Assembly (NCBI RefSeq): GCF_036014215.1
Contig: NZ_CP107921.1
Location: 186,001-250,000 of the forward strand
Origin: Streptomyces sp. NBC_00440
GTDB taxonomy: Bacteria > Actinomycetota > Actinomycetes > Streptomycetales > Streptomycetaceae
DNA: 64,000 nucleotides
Direction: 5' to 3'
Shown: piece by piece, positions 24,659-32,678 of the stretch
How positions within the stretch are numbered: the stretch's first letter is position 1
Layout: every line of letters starts with the position of its first letter
The notes under the pieces: generated by a model
The model's database searches: none
Seen by the model: only the letters and a program-made list of their open reading frames with translations
What the model was told of the DNA's origin: nothing
Program-made: the position numbers and the translations under genes

Positions 24659-25795
24659 TCAGCCCTCGCTCCGGTGTCGGGCCACGTTCTCGTCGACCTC
24701 GCGCTGCCATGCCTCGGTGGCACGGGCGGTGTCGATCTCGAACTCGAAGCGCTGTGTCATCTCGTCCTTGACGTCGCCGGCGTTCACATAGAACTGCTCG
24801 TACCAGCGGCGCAGTTGGTAGACCGGACCGTCCTCCTCCGAGAGGAGGGGGTTGTCGATACGGGTCTTGTTCTTCCAGATGTGGACGTCCTGCTCGAAGC
24901 CGACGGCCAGCCCGTCCGACGTGAGCCGCGCGGCCTCCGCCGCCTGCTCGTCCGTCATGCCGGGCATCTTCTTGACGATCGCCCCGTACATCAGCATGAA
25001 GCTGTCCGAGTCGATCGGGTAGTGGCAGTTGATCAGCACGCTCTCCATGTCCACGTCCGCGCCGACGTCGCTCCACATGTAGTCGATCATGTAGGAGGGG
25101 CCGTGGTACGAGGCGTCGGAGCGGAGCACGCCCTCGGTGCTGAGGGTGCCGAGGTCGACGTCGCCGCGGGGCGAACTCTCCATGTACTGGGTGGCGGTGT
25201 GGCCTTCGAAGACGTTCTTGAAGTACGTCGGGAAGCAGTAGTGCACGTAGAAGAAGTGCGCCATGTCGACGACGTTGTCCACGATCTCCCGGCAGTTGGA
25301 GTTCTCCACCCGCAGGGCGTTCCAGCTCCAGTCGCTCCACTCGTCGCTGAAGGCCCCTTCGATGCGCGGGACGGTGACGCCGGGCGGCGGCGGGTTCCCC
25401 TCGGGGTCGTTCCAGACGAAGAGCTGCTTGTTCTCCTCGACGGCGGTCCAGGCCCGGGTGCGGGCCCGCGGCGGCACCCGCCGCGCGTAGGGGATCCCCG
25501 CGCAGCGGCCGTTGCCCGACCAGCGCCAGTCGTGGAAGGGGCAGGCGACGGCGTCGCCCTTGACCGTGCCCTGGGCGAGGTTGCCGCCCATGTGCGGGCA
25601 GTACGCGTTGAGGACGTGCAGCTCGCCGTCGTCCTGGCCCTGGAAGACCACGAGCCGGGTGCCGAACGCCTCTATCTCGTGCGGCTCCCCGTCCTTGAAG
25701 GAGTCGGCGAGGCCGAGGCAGTGCCAGCCCCGCGCGAAGCGGGTGGGCGGCGCTGCCGCCTCGATCACGCGGACTTCTTCGCTTGCTGCGGTCAT
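24659..25795 (-). CDS. kshA: 3-ketosteroid 9-alpha-hydroxylase oxygenase component
   Basis: 378 aa Rieske oxygenase. The Rieske centre has Cys66-Pro-His68 (AYCPHMGG) and Cys85-Pro-Phe-His88 (ACPFHDW). The mononuclear iron motif VVDMAHFFYVHYCFP gives His180 and His185, one residue offset from the numbering I recall for Mycobacterium KshA. It hydroxylates C9 of ring B; with KstD action the product opens spontaneously to 3-HSA. AAGGAGG lies before the ATG. It follows hsaF by 56 bp and is followed by the small Cys protein and kshB. Confidence 0.94.
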   Translation of the reverse strand: MTAASEEVRVIEAAAPPTRFARGWHCLGLADSFKDGEPHEIEAFGTRLVVFQGQDDGELHVLNAYCPHMGGNLAQGTVKGDAVACPFHDWRWSGNGRCAGIPYARRVPPRARTRAWTAVEENKQLFVWNDPEGNPPPPGVTVPRIEGAFSDEWSDWSWNALRVENSNCREIVDNVVDMAHFFYVHYCFPTYFKNVFEGHTATQYMESSPRGDVDLGTLSTEGVLRSDASYHGPSYMIDYMWSDVGADVDMESVLINCHYPIDSDSFMLMYGAIVKKMPGMTDEQAAEAARLTSDGLAVGFEQDVHIWKNKTRIDNPLLSEEDGPVYQLRRWYEQFYVNAGDVKDEMTQRFEFEIDTARATEAWQREVDENVARHRSEG

Positions 25796-25851
25796 CTTGT
25801 GCCTCCTTGGTGGTGGTGACGCGTCGGGGCGGGCTCCGCGGGGAGCTGCGG

Positions 25852-26874
25852 TCAGCGGCCGGCCGAGAGTTCGAGCGCGATGTCGATGAGCTGGTCCTCC
25901 TGGCCGCCGACCAGCCTCCGCTCGCCCGCGCGCAGCAGGATCTCGGCGCCGGACACTCCGTACCGTTCGGCCTGGCGGTAGGCGTGCTTGAGGAAGCTGG
26001 AGTAGACCCCCGCGTGCCCCATCAGCAGGGCGAGCCGGTCGAGCCGGCACTCGTCGTCCATCACGGGGCGTACGGCGTCCTCGGCCGCGTCGATGATCTT
26101 GAGCACGTCGATGCCGGTGCGGATGCCCATCTTGGCGCAGACGGCGACGAGCGCCTCCACGGCGGTGTTGCCCGCTCCGGCGCCGAGCCGCCGTGTCGAG
26201 CCGTCGATCTGGAGCGCTCCGGCCTGTATCGCGGCGATCGAATTGCCGGTGCCGAGTGCGAGGTTCTCGTGGCCGTGGAAGCCGACCTGTGCGTCGTCGC
26301 CCAGTTCGGCGACGAGGGCGGCGACCCGGGCGGTCACGTCGTCCATGACCATGGCGCCGGCCGAGTCGACCACGTACACGCACTGGCAGCCCGCGTCGGC
26401 CATGATGCGGCCCTGCCTGGCCAGCGCCTCGGGGGTGGTGGAGTGCGCCATCATCAGGAACCCGACGGTCTCCAGGCCCATCTCGCGGGCCAGCCCGAAG
26501 TGCTGGATGGAGATGTCCGCCTCGGTGCAGTGCGTGGCGATGCGGCAGATGGCGGCGCCGTTGCCGTGGGCGGCGCGGATGTCGTCCTTGACGCCGAGCC
26601 CGGGAAGCATCAGGAAGGCGATGCGGGCCTGCTTCGCCGTCTCCACCGCGGTCTTGATGAGGTCCTGTTCGGGGGTGTTGGAGAAGCCGTAGTTGAAGGA
26701 CGATCCGCCGAGTCCGTCGCCGTGCGTGACCTCGATGACCGGGACCCCGGCGCCGTCGAGTGCGGTGACGATCGACCGTACGTGCTCCACGGTGAACTGG
26801 TGGCGCATGGCATGCGATCCGTCACGCAGGGAGGAGTCGGTGACGCGGATGTCGAGCGTGTCCGAGTAGGGCAT
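25852..26874 (-). CDS. hsaF: 4-hydroxy-2-oxovalerate/oxohexanoate aldolase
   Basis: 340 aa DmpG-type class II aldolase. [18 protein letters not shown] opens the TIM barrel (Asp and metal-binding residues), [17 protein letters not shown] follows, and [19 protein letters not shown] carries the metal-binding histidines. The C-terminal domain binds the partner dehydrogenase. With HsaG it splits 4-hydroxy-2-oxohexanoate to pyruvate and propanal, channelled to propionyl-CoA. It lies 10 bp after hsaG. Confidence 0.93.
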   Translation of the reverse strand: MPYSDTLDIRVTDSSLRDGSHAMRHQFTVEHVRSIVTALDGAGVPVIEVTHGDGLGGSSFNYGFSNTPEQDLIKTAVETAKQARIAFLMLPGLGVKDDIRAAHGNGAAICRIATHCTEADISIQHFGLAREMGLETVGFLMMAHSTTPEALARQGRIMADAGCQCVYVVDSAGAMVMDDVTARVAALVAELGDDAQVGFHGHENLALGTGNSIAAIQAGALQIDGSTRRLGAGAGNTAVEALVAVCAKMGIRTGIDVLKIIDAAEDAVRPVMDDECRLDRLALLMGHAGVYSSFLKHAYRQAERYGVSGAEILLRAGERRLVGGQEDQLIDIALELSAGR

Positions 26875-26884
26875 CTGGTACTCC

Positions 26885-27796
26885 TCAGAGGCCGGGGGCG
26901 AGGAGCGCCTTGGCGAACTCCTCGCCGACCTTGGTGGCGGCGGCGGTCATGATGTCGAGGTTTCCGGCGTACGGCGGGAGATAGTCGCCCGCGCCCTCCA
27001 CCTCCAGGAAGACCGCGACGCGTGCCATGCCGCCGCTCTCCGGGGTGGGGTCGTCGAACTGCGGCTCGGAGCGCAGCCGGTAGCCCGGCACGTACGAGGC
27101 GACGTCCTCGGCGACCTGCTTGATGGAGAGAGCGATGGCGTCGCGGTCGGCGTCCTCGGGGATGGCGCAGAAGACGGTGTCGCGCATCATCACGGGCGGG
27201 TCGGCCGGGTTCAGGATGATGATGGCCTTGCCGTGGTCCGCGCCGCCGATGTCCTCGATTCCGCGGGCGGTGGTCCGGGTGAACTCGTCGATGTTGGCGC
27301 GGGTTCCCGGTCCTGCCGATACGGAGGACACGGACGCCACGATCTCGGCGTACCGGACGGGGACGATCCGCGAGACGGCGTACACCATGGGGATGGTGGC
27401 CTGGCCGCCGCACGTGATCATGTTGACGTTCGGCTGGTCGAGATGGGCGCGCAGGTTCGCGGGCGGTACGACGGCCGGGCCGACCGCGGCCGGGGTGAGG
27501 TCGATGGCGCGGATGCCGAGTTCGGCGTAGCGCGGGGCGTTGGCCCGGTGCACGGCGGCGGAGGTCGCCTCGAAGACGAGGTCGGGCCGCTCGTCCCCGT
27601 CGAGCAGCGCTCCGACTCCGTCGGGGCTGGCCTCGATCCCGGCGGCGCGGGCACGGGCGAGCCCCTCGCTGGCCGGATCGACACCGATCATCCAGCGGGG
27701 CTCGATGTACGGGGACCGCTGGAGCTTGTACATCAGGTCGGTCCCGATGTTGCCGGAGCCGACGATGGCGGCGGTCGCCTTGGTCCTGTTGGTCAT
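26885..27796 (-). CDS. hsaG: acylating aldehyde dehydrogenase (acetaldehyde/propanal)
   Basis: 303 aa DmpF/BphJ-type. Nucleotide-binding [17 protein letters not shown], the catalytic-cysteine region [18 protein letters not shown], and the C-terminal [14 protein letters not shown]. It converts propanal or acetaldehyde to the acyl-CoA with NAD+ and CoA, in complex with HsaF. Start codons GTG-ATG-ATG lie in a row; the last ATG (27796) has GAGG at the best spacing, inside the end of hsaE. Confidence 0.93.
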   Translation of the reverse strand: MTNRTKATAAIVGSGNIGTDLMYKLQRSPYIEPRWMIGVDPASEGLARARAAGIEASPDGVGALLDGDERPDLVFEATSAAVHRANAPRYAELGIRAIDLTPAAVGPAVVPPANLRAHLDQPNVNMITCGGQATIPMVYAVSRIVPVRYAEIVASVSSVSAGPGTRANIDEFTRTTARGIEDIGGADHGKAIIILNPADPPVMMRDTVFCAIPEDADRDAIALSIKQVAEDVASYVPGYRLRSEPQFDDPTPESGGMARVAVFLEVEGAGDYLPPYAGNLDIMTAAATKVGEEFAKALLAPGL

Positions 27797-27803
27797 CATC
27801 ACC

Positions 27804-28586
27804 TCAGATGAAGGAGAGCGAGACCGGGCCGAGCCCGGTGAAATCGGCGGTGTAGGTCTGGCCTGCCTCGACGTCGACGGCCCTGGTGCAGGACCCCGGC
27901 AGCACCAGATGGCCCTTCTTCAGCGGGACGCCGAAGCGGGCCACGGTGCGGGCCAGCCAGGCGACGGAGGCGGCGGGGTCGCCGAGTACGGCGTCGCTGC
28001 GGCCCGCGGCGATCTGCTCGGGGCCGCAGCGCAGTACGGCGTCGATGGCCTTGAGGTCCAGTTCGCGCGGGTCGCGGCCGTCGCCGGTGACGTATCCGGC
28101 GGACGAGGCGTTGTCGGCGACGGTGTCGGCGATGGAGATGCGCCAGTCGGCGATCCGGCTGTCGATCAGCTCGATCGCGGGGACGACGCGTTCGGTGGCG
28201 GCGAGTACGTCCGCCGTGGTGCAGCCCTCGCCGGGCAGGTCGTCGCCCAGGACGAAGCCGACCTCGACCTCGATACGCGGCGCGCAGTAGCGGCCGACGG
28301 GGACCGGCCGGTCCTCGGACAGCCTCATGTCGTCCAGGAGGTGGCCGTAGTCGGGCTCGTCGACGCCCATCATGCGCTGCATGACGGGCGAGGAGAGACC
28401 GACCTTGTGACCGTGCACGGCGGCCCCGCCGGCGACCCTGCGGCCGATACCGAGCAGCTGGATCTCGTAGGCGTCCTCGGTGCCGATTCCCGGGAACAGC
28501 TCGGTCAGCGGGGCGATGGGCCGCCGGTCACGCTCGGCCGCGCCGAGCGCGTCCGCGGCGGTCTGCCGTTCACTGGCCGTGAGCAT
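27804..28586 (-). CDS. hsaE: 2-hydroxypenta-2,4-dienoate / 2-hydroxyhexa-2,4-dienoate hydratase
   Basis: 260 aa, MhpD/FAH-related hydratase: [57 protein letters not shown] with metal-binding acidic residues. It hydrates the dienoate released by HsaD. ATG at 28586 has GGAGGA upstream. It is the first gene of the leftward hsaE-G-F-kshA-kshB operon. The promoter side carries an unusual 14-15 bp repeat array. Confidence 0.92.
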   Translation of the reverse strand: MLTASERQTAADALGAAERDRRPIAPLTELFPGIGTEDAYEIQLLGIGRRVAGGAAVHGHKVGLSSPVMQRMMGVDEPDYGHLLDDMRLSEDRPVPVGRYCAPRIEVEVGFVLGDDLPGEGCTTADVLAATERVVPAIELIDSRIADWRISIADTVADNASSAGYVTGDGRDPRELDLKAIDAVLRCGPEQIAAGRSDAVLGDPAASVAWLARTVARFGVPLKKGHLVLPGSCTRAVDVEAGQTYTADFTGLGPVSLSFI

Positions 28587-28658
28587 GGGCGGTCCTCCGC
28601 AAGAGTGGTGGGACTGAAGGGTGGTGGGGCTGGCTGGGGGGTGTAGTGCGGCTCGGAG

Positions 28659-28806
28659 AGTGGTGCAACACGTGGCCCTCACGCGGGTGGTGCCACACGG
28701 GTGGTGCCACAGGTGATGCGGCACATGTTGTGCAACACAGCGGCCCCACACGGGTACGGGTGGTGCCGCACAGGTGGTGCACCACGGGCAGTGCCACACG
28801 AGTGGT
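28659..28806. repeat. phased 14-15 bp tandem repeat array upstream of hsaE
   Basis: About eight imperfect units of GGGTGGTGCCACAC occur at about 28685, 28699, 28713, 28726, 28740, 28758, 28773 and 28787, with a partial one at 28661. Two adjacent units are nearly identical with an exact 14-bp pitch. Each unit has internal dyad symmetry (GTGG-TG-CCAC); one is the perfect palindrome GTGGTGCACCAC (28774-28785). The array lies 73-220 bp upstream of the hsaE start. Confidence 0.75.
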
Positions 28807-28855
28807 GGTACTGCTCGGAGGCTAAGCCGCGGGCCCCGACGCGGCCGAGCTGCGG

Positions 28856-28872
28856 CTCCCGCTGAGTGGGAA
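28856..28872. promoter_or_regulatory. imperfect second copy of the hsaA/iclR palindrome
   Basis: CTCCCGC-TGA-GTGGGAA shares 15 of 17 positions with the perfect palindrome at 22419-22435. It lies about 270 bp upstream of hsaE. The remaining stretch 28873-29333 shows no convincing gene or motif. Confidence 0.55.
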
Positions 28873-29333
28873 ACCCGTGCGATCCGGTCGGTGTCGCGGG
28901 GCGGCGGGTGTCAGCGGGGCTGCTGGTGTTCATGCAGGCCGGGGCACATGTGACGGCTCTTCGGGAGCTTCGGCCGTCCCGGCCGGGGCGGGGCGGGAGG
29001 CGTACCGCGCGACAACCGCACCGGCAGCACCTCCCCCGCGGAGCGGATCCGCTGCTACCTTCCCGTCCAGCATCCGTCCACCGCACCGGACGGATCAGCG
29101 GAGAGGCCTGTTCACCGCCTCCGGGCGGACGCCGGCCACCGCCGCCCGAGCGGGACTTCACCGCTCACCGGGTGCGGCCCCCGGACCGCCGGAGCCATGG
29201 ACGGCCCCGCGCCGTCCGGGGGCCGCTGCCCACAGCGGGGCGCCCGGCCGCACTGCCCTCCGCGGCCGCACCGCTCCGGTCCCCGGCCGGACTCCTCACG
29301 TCACCCCGCCCACACCCTCTGGGAGTTGTTCCG

Positions 29334-30293
29334 ATGCGCCGTACCCGAAACCCGGCCCGAAGCCGGGCCATGGCCCGCGTCGCCAGCGCCGTGCTCAGCA
29401 CGGCGATCGTGCTCACCGGGTGTTCCCACACATCCCATCCGTCGCACACCGCGCACCAGGACACCGGCAAAGCCGCCGAAGGCTCGCGGCCGGTGCCGCC
29501 CGACGCCAGGCACATCGCTCTCAAGGGCGCGGTCAATGTCCGTGACCTGGGCGGATACCGGACCAGCGACGGCAAACAGCTGCGCTACGGGGTCGTGTTC
29601 CGCGGTGACGCACTCGGCAAGCTCACCCCGGCGGACCTCGCCGTGACATCGAAGCTCGGGCTGAAGTCGGTCGTCGACTTCCGGCTTCCCGTCGAAGTCA
29701 GGACCGACGGCGCCGACCGGCTCCCGAAAGGGGCATCCGCCATCCCGCTGCCGATCGACGACACCGGACTCTACGAGCGGACGACGGCGGCCATCGGCAG
29801 CCGCGACCCGGCCCAGCAGCAGAAGGCGCTGGGCGACGGCAAGGGGGCGCAGACGATGCAGCGGATCTACCGCACGTTCGTCACCGAAGCGGGGGCGCGC
29901 CACCAGTTCGCCAAGGTGCTGGACACCATCGCCGACGGCAAGAGGCTGCCGCTGCTCTTCCACTGCACGTCCGGCAAGGACCGTACGGGCTGGATGAGTT
30001 ACGTCCTGCTGCGCGCGGTGGGCGTGCCGGCCCGCACGGCCGAGGCGGACTATCTGCTCTCCAACGACATCCGCAAAACCGCCGACGAGAAGACCCGCGA
30101 AGGTCTGAAGAAATCGGGGGTCATGAAGGACCCCCAGCTGATCGTTCCGCTGCAGGAGGTCCGCAAGGACTATCTCGGTGCAGCGCTCACCGAGGCGGAC
30201 CACCGGTACGGCAGTTTCGACGCCTATCTCTCGAAGGGTCTGGGCCTGGATGCCGGGACGCTGCACAAGCTCCGTACGAGGCTGCTGAAGTAG
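29334..30293 (+). CDS. tyrosine-protein phosphatase-like lipoprotein
   Basis: 319 aa. The N-terminus RVASAVLSTAIVLTGCS is a lipoprotein signal with lipobox LTGC, so the protein is probably anchored outside the membrane. The phosphatase domain (PTPB/DSP type) starts with VNVRDLGGYRTSDG and has the P-loop HCTSGKDRTG, i.e. HCX5R. Such enzymes dephosphorylate phosphotyrosine or phosphoinositides. GGGAG lies 8 nt upstream of the ATG. It converges with the fadE30 operon and has no obvious tie to steroid metabolism. Confidence 0.88.
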   Translation: MRRTRNPARSRAMARVASAVLSTAIVLTGCSHTSHPSHTAHQDTGKAAEGSRPVPPDARHIALKGAVNVRDLGGYRTSDGKQLRYGVVFRGDALGKLTPADLAVTSKLGLKSVVDFRLPVEVRTDGADRLPKGASAIPLPIDDTGLYERTTAAIGSRDPAQQQKALGDGKGAQTMQRIYRTFVTEAGARHQFAKVLDTIADGKRLPLLFHCTSGKDRTGWMSYVLLRAVGVPARTAEADYLLSNDIRKTADEKTREGLKKSGVMKDPQLIVPLQEVRKDYLGAALTEADHRYGSFDAYLSKGLGLDAGTLHKLRTRLLK

Positions 30294-30335
30294 CGACCGC
30301 CCCGCCGGGTCCCGGCGCCCGGCACCCCGCCGCCG

Positions 30336-31502
30336 TCAGGCCCTCGCTTCCTTCGGCAGGCCGAGGACCCGCTCCGCGATGATGTTGCGCTGGATCTCGT
30401 TCGAACCGGCATAGATCGTGTCGGCACGGGAGAAGAGGAACAGCCGCTGCCAGTCGTCCAGGTCGTACGGCGCCCCGTCCGCCAGCATCCCGCCGGCGCC
30501 GCAGACGTCCATCGCCAGCTCGCCGAGCTCCCGGTGCCAGGTCGCCCAGTAGATCTTGCTGATGGAGGCCTCGGGCCCGGGAGCTCCGGCTGCCGCGCCG
30601 TCGAGCATCCGCAGCGCGTTGAACCGGATGATCTCCAGACCGGTCCAGGCCCGGGCGAGCCGGTCGCGGACGAGAGGGTCGTCGGCGGCGCCGTTGCGGC
30701 GCGCGAGAGCGATCAGCGCTTCCAGCTCACGCCGGAATCCGACCTGCTGGCCGAGGGTGGAGACGCCGCGCTCGAAGCCGAGGGTGGCCATGGCCACCTT
30801 CCAGCCGTCGCCCGGTACGCCGACGACATTCTCCGCGCCGGTGCGGGCCCCGTCGAAGAAGACCTCGTTGAATTCGCTGGTGCCCGTCAGCTGGGCGATG
30901 GGCCGGACCTCCACCCCCGGCTGGTCCATGGGCACCAGCAGGTAGGAGAGCCCCTCGTGCCGGCGCGTGCCCCGACCGGTGCGGGCGACCAGGAAGCACC
31001 ACTGGGACTCATGGGCCAGCGAGGTCCAGATCTTCTGCCCGGTGACCGACCAGCCGTCCGCGTCCCGCTCGGCGCGGGTACGTACGTTGGCCAGGTCGGA
31101 ACCCGCGTCGGGTTCGCTGTAGCCCTGGCACCACAGCTCGTCGACGGACCTGATCCCGGGGAGGAAGCGGGCCCGCTGGGCGTCGGTACCGAAGGCGATG
31201 AGGGTGGGGCCGAGGAGCTGTTCGCCGATGTGCCCCACCCGGGCCGGGGCGTCGGCGAGTGCGTACTCCTCGTGGAAGGCGACCTGTTCCTCCAGGGTCG
31301 CGCCGCGTCCGCCGTACTCCTGCGGCCAGCCGACGCAGGTCCAGCCCGCGGCGGCCATGTGCCGTTCCCAGGCGAGCCGTTCGGCGAAGGCCTCGTGCTC
31401 GCGGCCGGGTCCGCCGCGGCCCTTGAGCGCGGCGAACTCTCCGGTGAGCCCGGACCGCAGCCACGTACGGAACTCCGAGCGGAACTTCTCGGTACTGCTC
31501 AT
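30336..31502 (-). CDS. fadE30: acyl-CoA dehydrogenase, FadE30-like
   Basis: 388 aa, full-length ACAD. It has LTGEFAALKGRGGPGREHEA near residue 20, ELWCQGYSEPDAGSDLANVR, GQKIWTSLAHESQWCFLVAR and a C-terminal YAGSNEIQRNIIAERVLGLP. These stretches closely follow the FadE30 protein of the mycobacterial KstR2 regulon as I remember it; FadE30 dehydrogenates HIP-CoA derivatives during C/D-ring breakdown. It lies 96 bp downstream of a second ACAD gene and after fadD3 on the same strand. Confidence 0.8.
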   Translation of the reverse strand: MSSTEKFRSEFRTWLRSGLTGEFAALKGRGGPGREHEAFAERLAWERHMAAAGWTCVGWPQEYGGRGATLEEQVAFHEEYALADAPARVGHIGEQLLGPTLIAFGTDAQRARFLPGIRSVDELWCQGYSEPDAGSDLANVRTRAERDADGWSVTGQKIWTSLAHESQWCFLVARTGRGTRRHEGLSYLLVPMDQPGVEVRPIAQLTGTSEFNEVFFDGARTGAENVVGVPGDGWKVAMATLGFERGVSTLGQQVGFRRELEALIALARRNGAADDPLVRDRLARAWTGLEIIRFNALRMLDGAAAGAPGPEASISKIYWATWHRELGELAMDVCGAGGMLADGAPYDLDDWQRLFLFSRADTIYAGSNEIQRNIIAERVLGLPKEARA

Positions 31503-31598
31503 GAAACCTGCACCTGCCAAACGATCGCTGGGGAGAAGAGGGCCCGCCGCCGGCCGGTGCCGCACCCGTTCGCGGGCGGGCCGGCCGCCGCGCCGGTG

Positions 31599-32678
31599 TC
31601 AGGCAAGGCTCGTCGCACCGGCCGCGCGCGGTCCGACCACCGCTTCGGCGATGCGGTCGCGGTGCCCGGCCGGTGAGCCGAAGAGCTGGGACGAGCCGTG
31701 GGCCCGCTTGAAGTAGCGGTGGGCGTCGTGCTCCCAGGTGATGCCGATCCCGCCGTGGAGCTGGATCATGTCCCCGGCCACCGCCGAGAACGCCTCGGAG
31801 CAGGCTGACTTGGCGACGGCCGCGTACCTGGACAGGTCGGGTGAGCCGCTCGCCGCCGCCCAGGAGGCGCCGAGGGCGGCGGACCGCGCGGACTCGACGC
31901 GTACGAACGCGTCGGCGAGCCGGTGCTTCACCGCCTGGAACGAGCCGATGGGCCGGCCGAACTGCACACGGTCCTGCACATGGGCGATGGTGAGTTCGAG
32001 GCAGCGTTCCGCCGCGCCGACCTGTTCCGCGGCGAGAGCCGTACAGGCCAGGTCCCGTACGTGTGCGAGGACCCGGTCGCCGTCCACGGCGACGGCGCGG
32101 GCCTCGGCCCCGTCGAACCGCACTGTCGCCTGCGGCCGGGTGAGGTCCATGGTGGTGTGCGCCTCGCGGCTGACGCCGTCGGCCCCGGACGGGACGTGGA
32201 ACAGCGCGAGCCCGGCTTCGGTACGGGCGGCGACCAGCAGTACATCGGCGCCGTCACCGGCCCCGTCCAGGACGTGGTCCTTGACCCCGGTGATCCGCCA
32301 GCCGTCGGCACCGCGCACCGCACGGGCCCGCACCGCTTCCGGGCGCCATGACCCGTTCTCCGCCCAGGCGAGCGCCCCGGTGGTCCTGCCCTCCGCCAGC
32401 GCGGGCAGCAGTCCGGTGTCGCCCGCGGCAAGCAGCGCCTGGGTGGCGAGGACCGCGGAGCCCAGGTACGGGACGGGGGCGAGCGTCCGGCCCAGCTCCT
32501 CCATCACCACATGGACCTCGACAGGACCGCACCCCGCTCCGCCGTACTCCTCCGGAACCGCGAGCCCGGCCACTCCGATCTGCCGGGTCAGCGGCCCCCA
32601 GGCGGCGGCCCCCTCGTACTTGGCCAGCAACGACCGTACGGCCGTGCGCAGTTCCTGGTGCTCTTCGCCGAATCTCAT
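31599..32678 (-). CDS. acyl-CoA dehydrogenase, second subunit-like
   Basis: 359 aa, shorter ACAD: VPEEYGGAGCGPVEVHVVME, then VQFGRPIGSFQAVKHRLADA and IQLHGGIGITWEHDAHRYFK. The VQFGRPIGxFQAxKH and HGGIGxTWE motifs are typical of the FadE28/FadE33-like half of heteromeric steroid ACADs, so it may pair with the FadE30-like protein or another ACAD. ATG at 32678 overlaps the fadD3 stop (ATGA). The exact subfamily is uncertain. Confidence 0.8.
   Translation of the reverse strand: MRFGEEHQELRTAVRSLLAKYEGAAAWGPLTRQIGVAGLAVPEEYGGAGCGPVEVHVVMEELGRTLAPVPYLGSAVLATQALLAAGDTGLLPALAEGRTTGALAWAENGSWRPEAVRARAVRGADGWRITGVKDHVLDGAGDGADVLLVAARTEAGLALFHVPSGADGVSREAHTTMDLTRPQATVRFDGAEARAVAVDGDRVLAHVRDLACTALAAEQVGAAERCLELTIAHVQDRVQFGRPIGSFQAVKHRLADAFVRVESARSAALGASWAAASGSPDLSRYAAVAKSACSEAFSAVAGDMIQLHGGIGITWEHDAHRYFKRAHGSSQLFGSPAGHRDRIAEAVVGPRAAGATSLA

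Noticed and set aside
28659..28806. CRISPR array
   Set aside because: Units are 14-15 bp with no unique spacers between them and no cas genes nearby.
31928..32431. Antisense frames within the second ACAD gene
   Set aside because: The ACAD motifs are in the annotated frame; the others are Arg/Pro/Ser-rich shadows.
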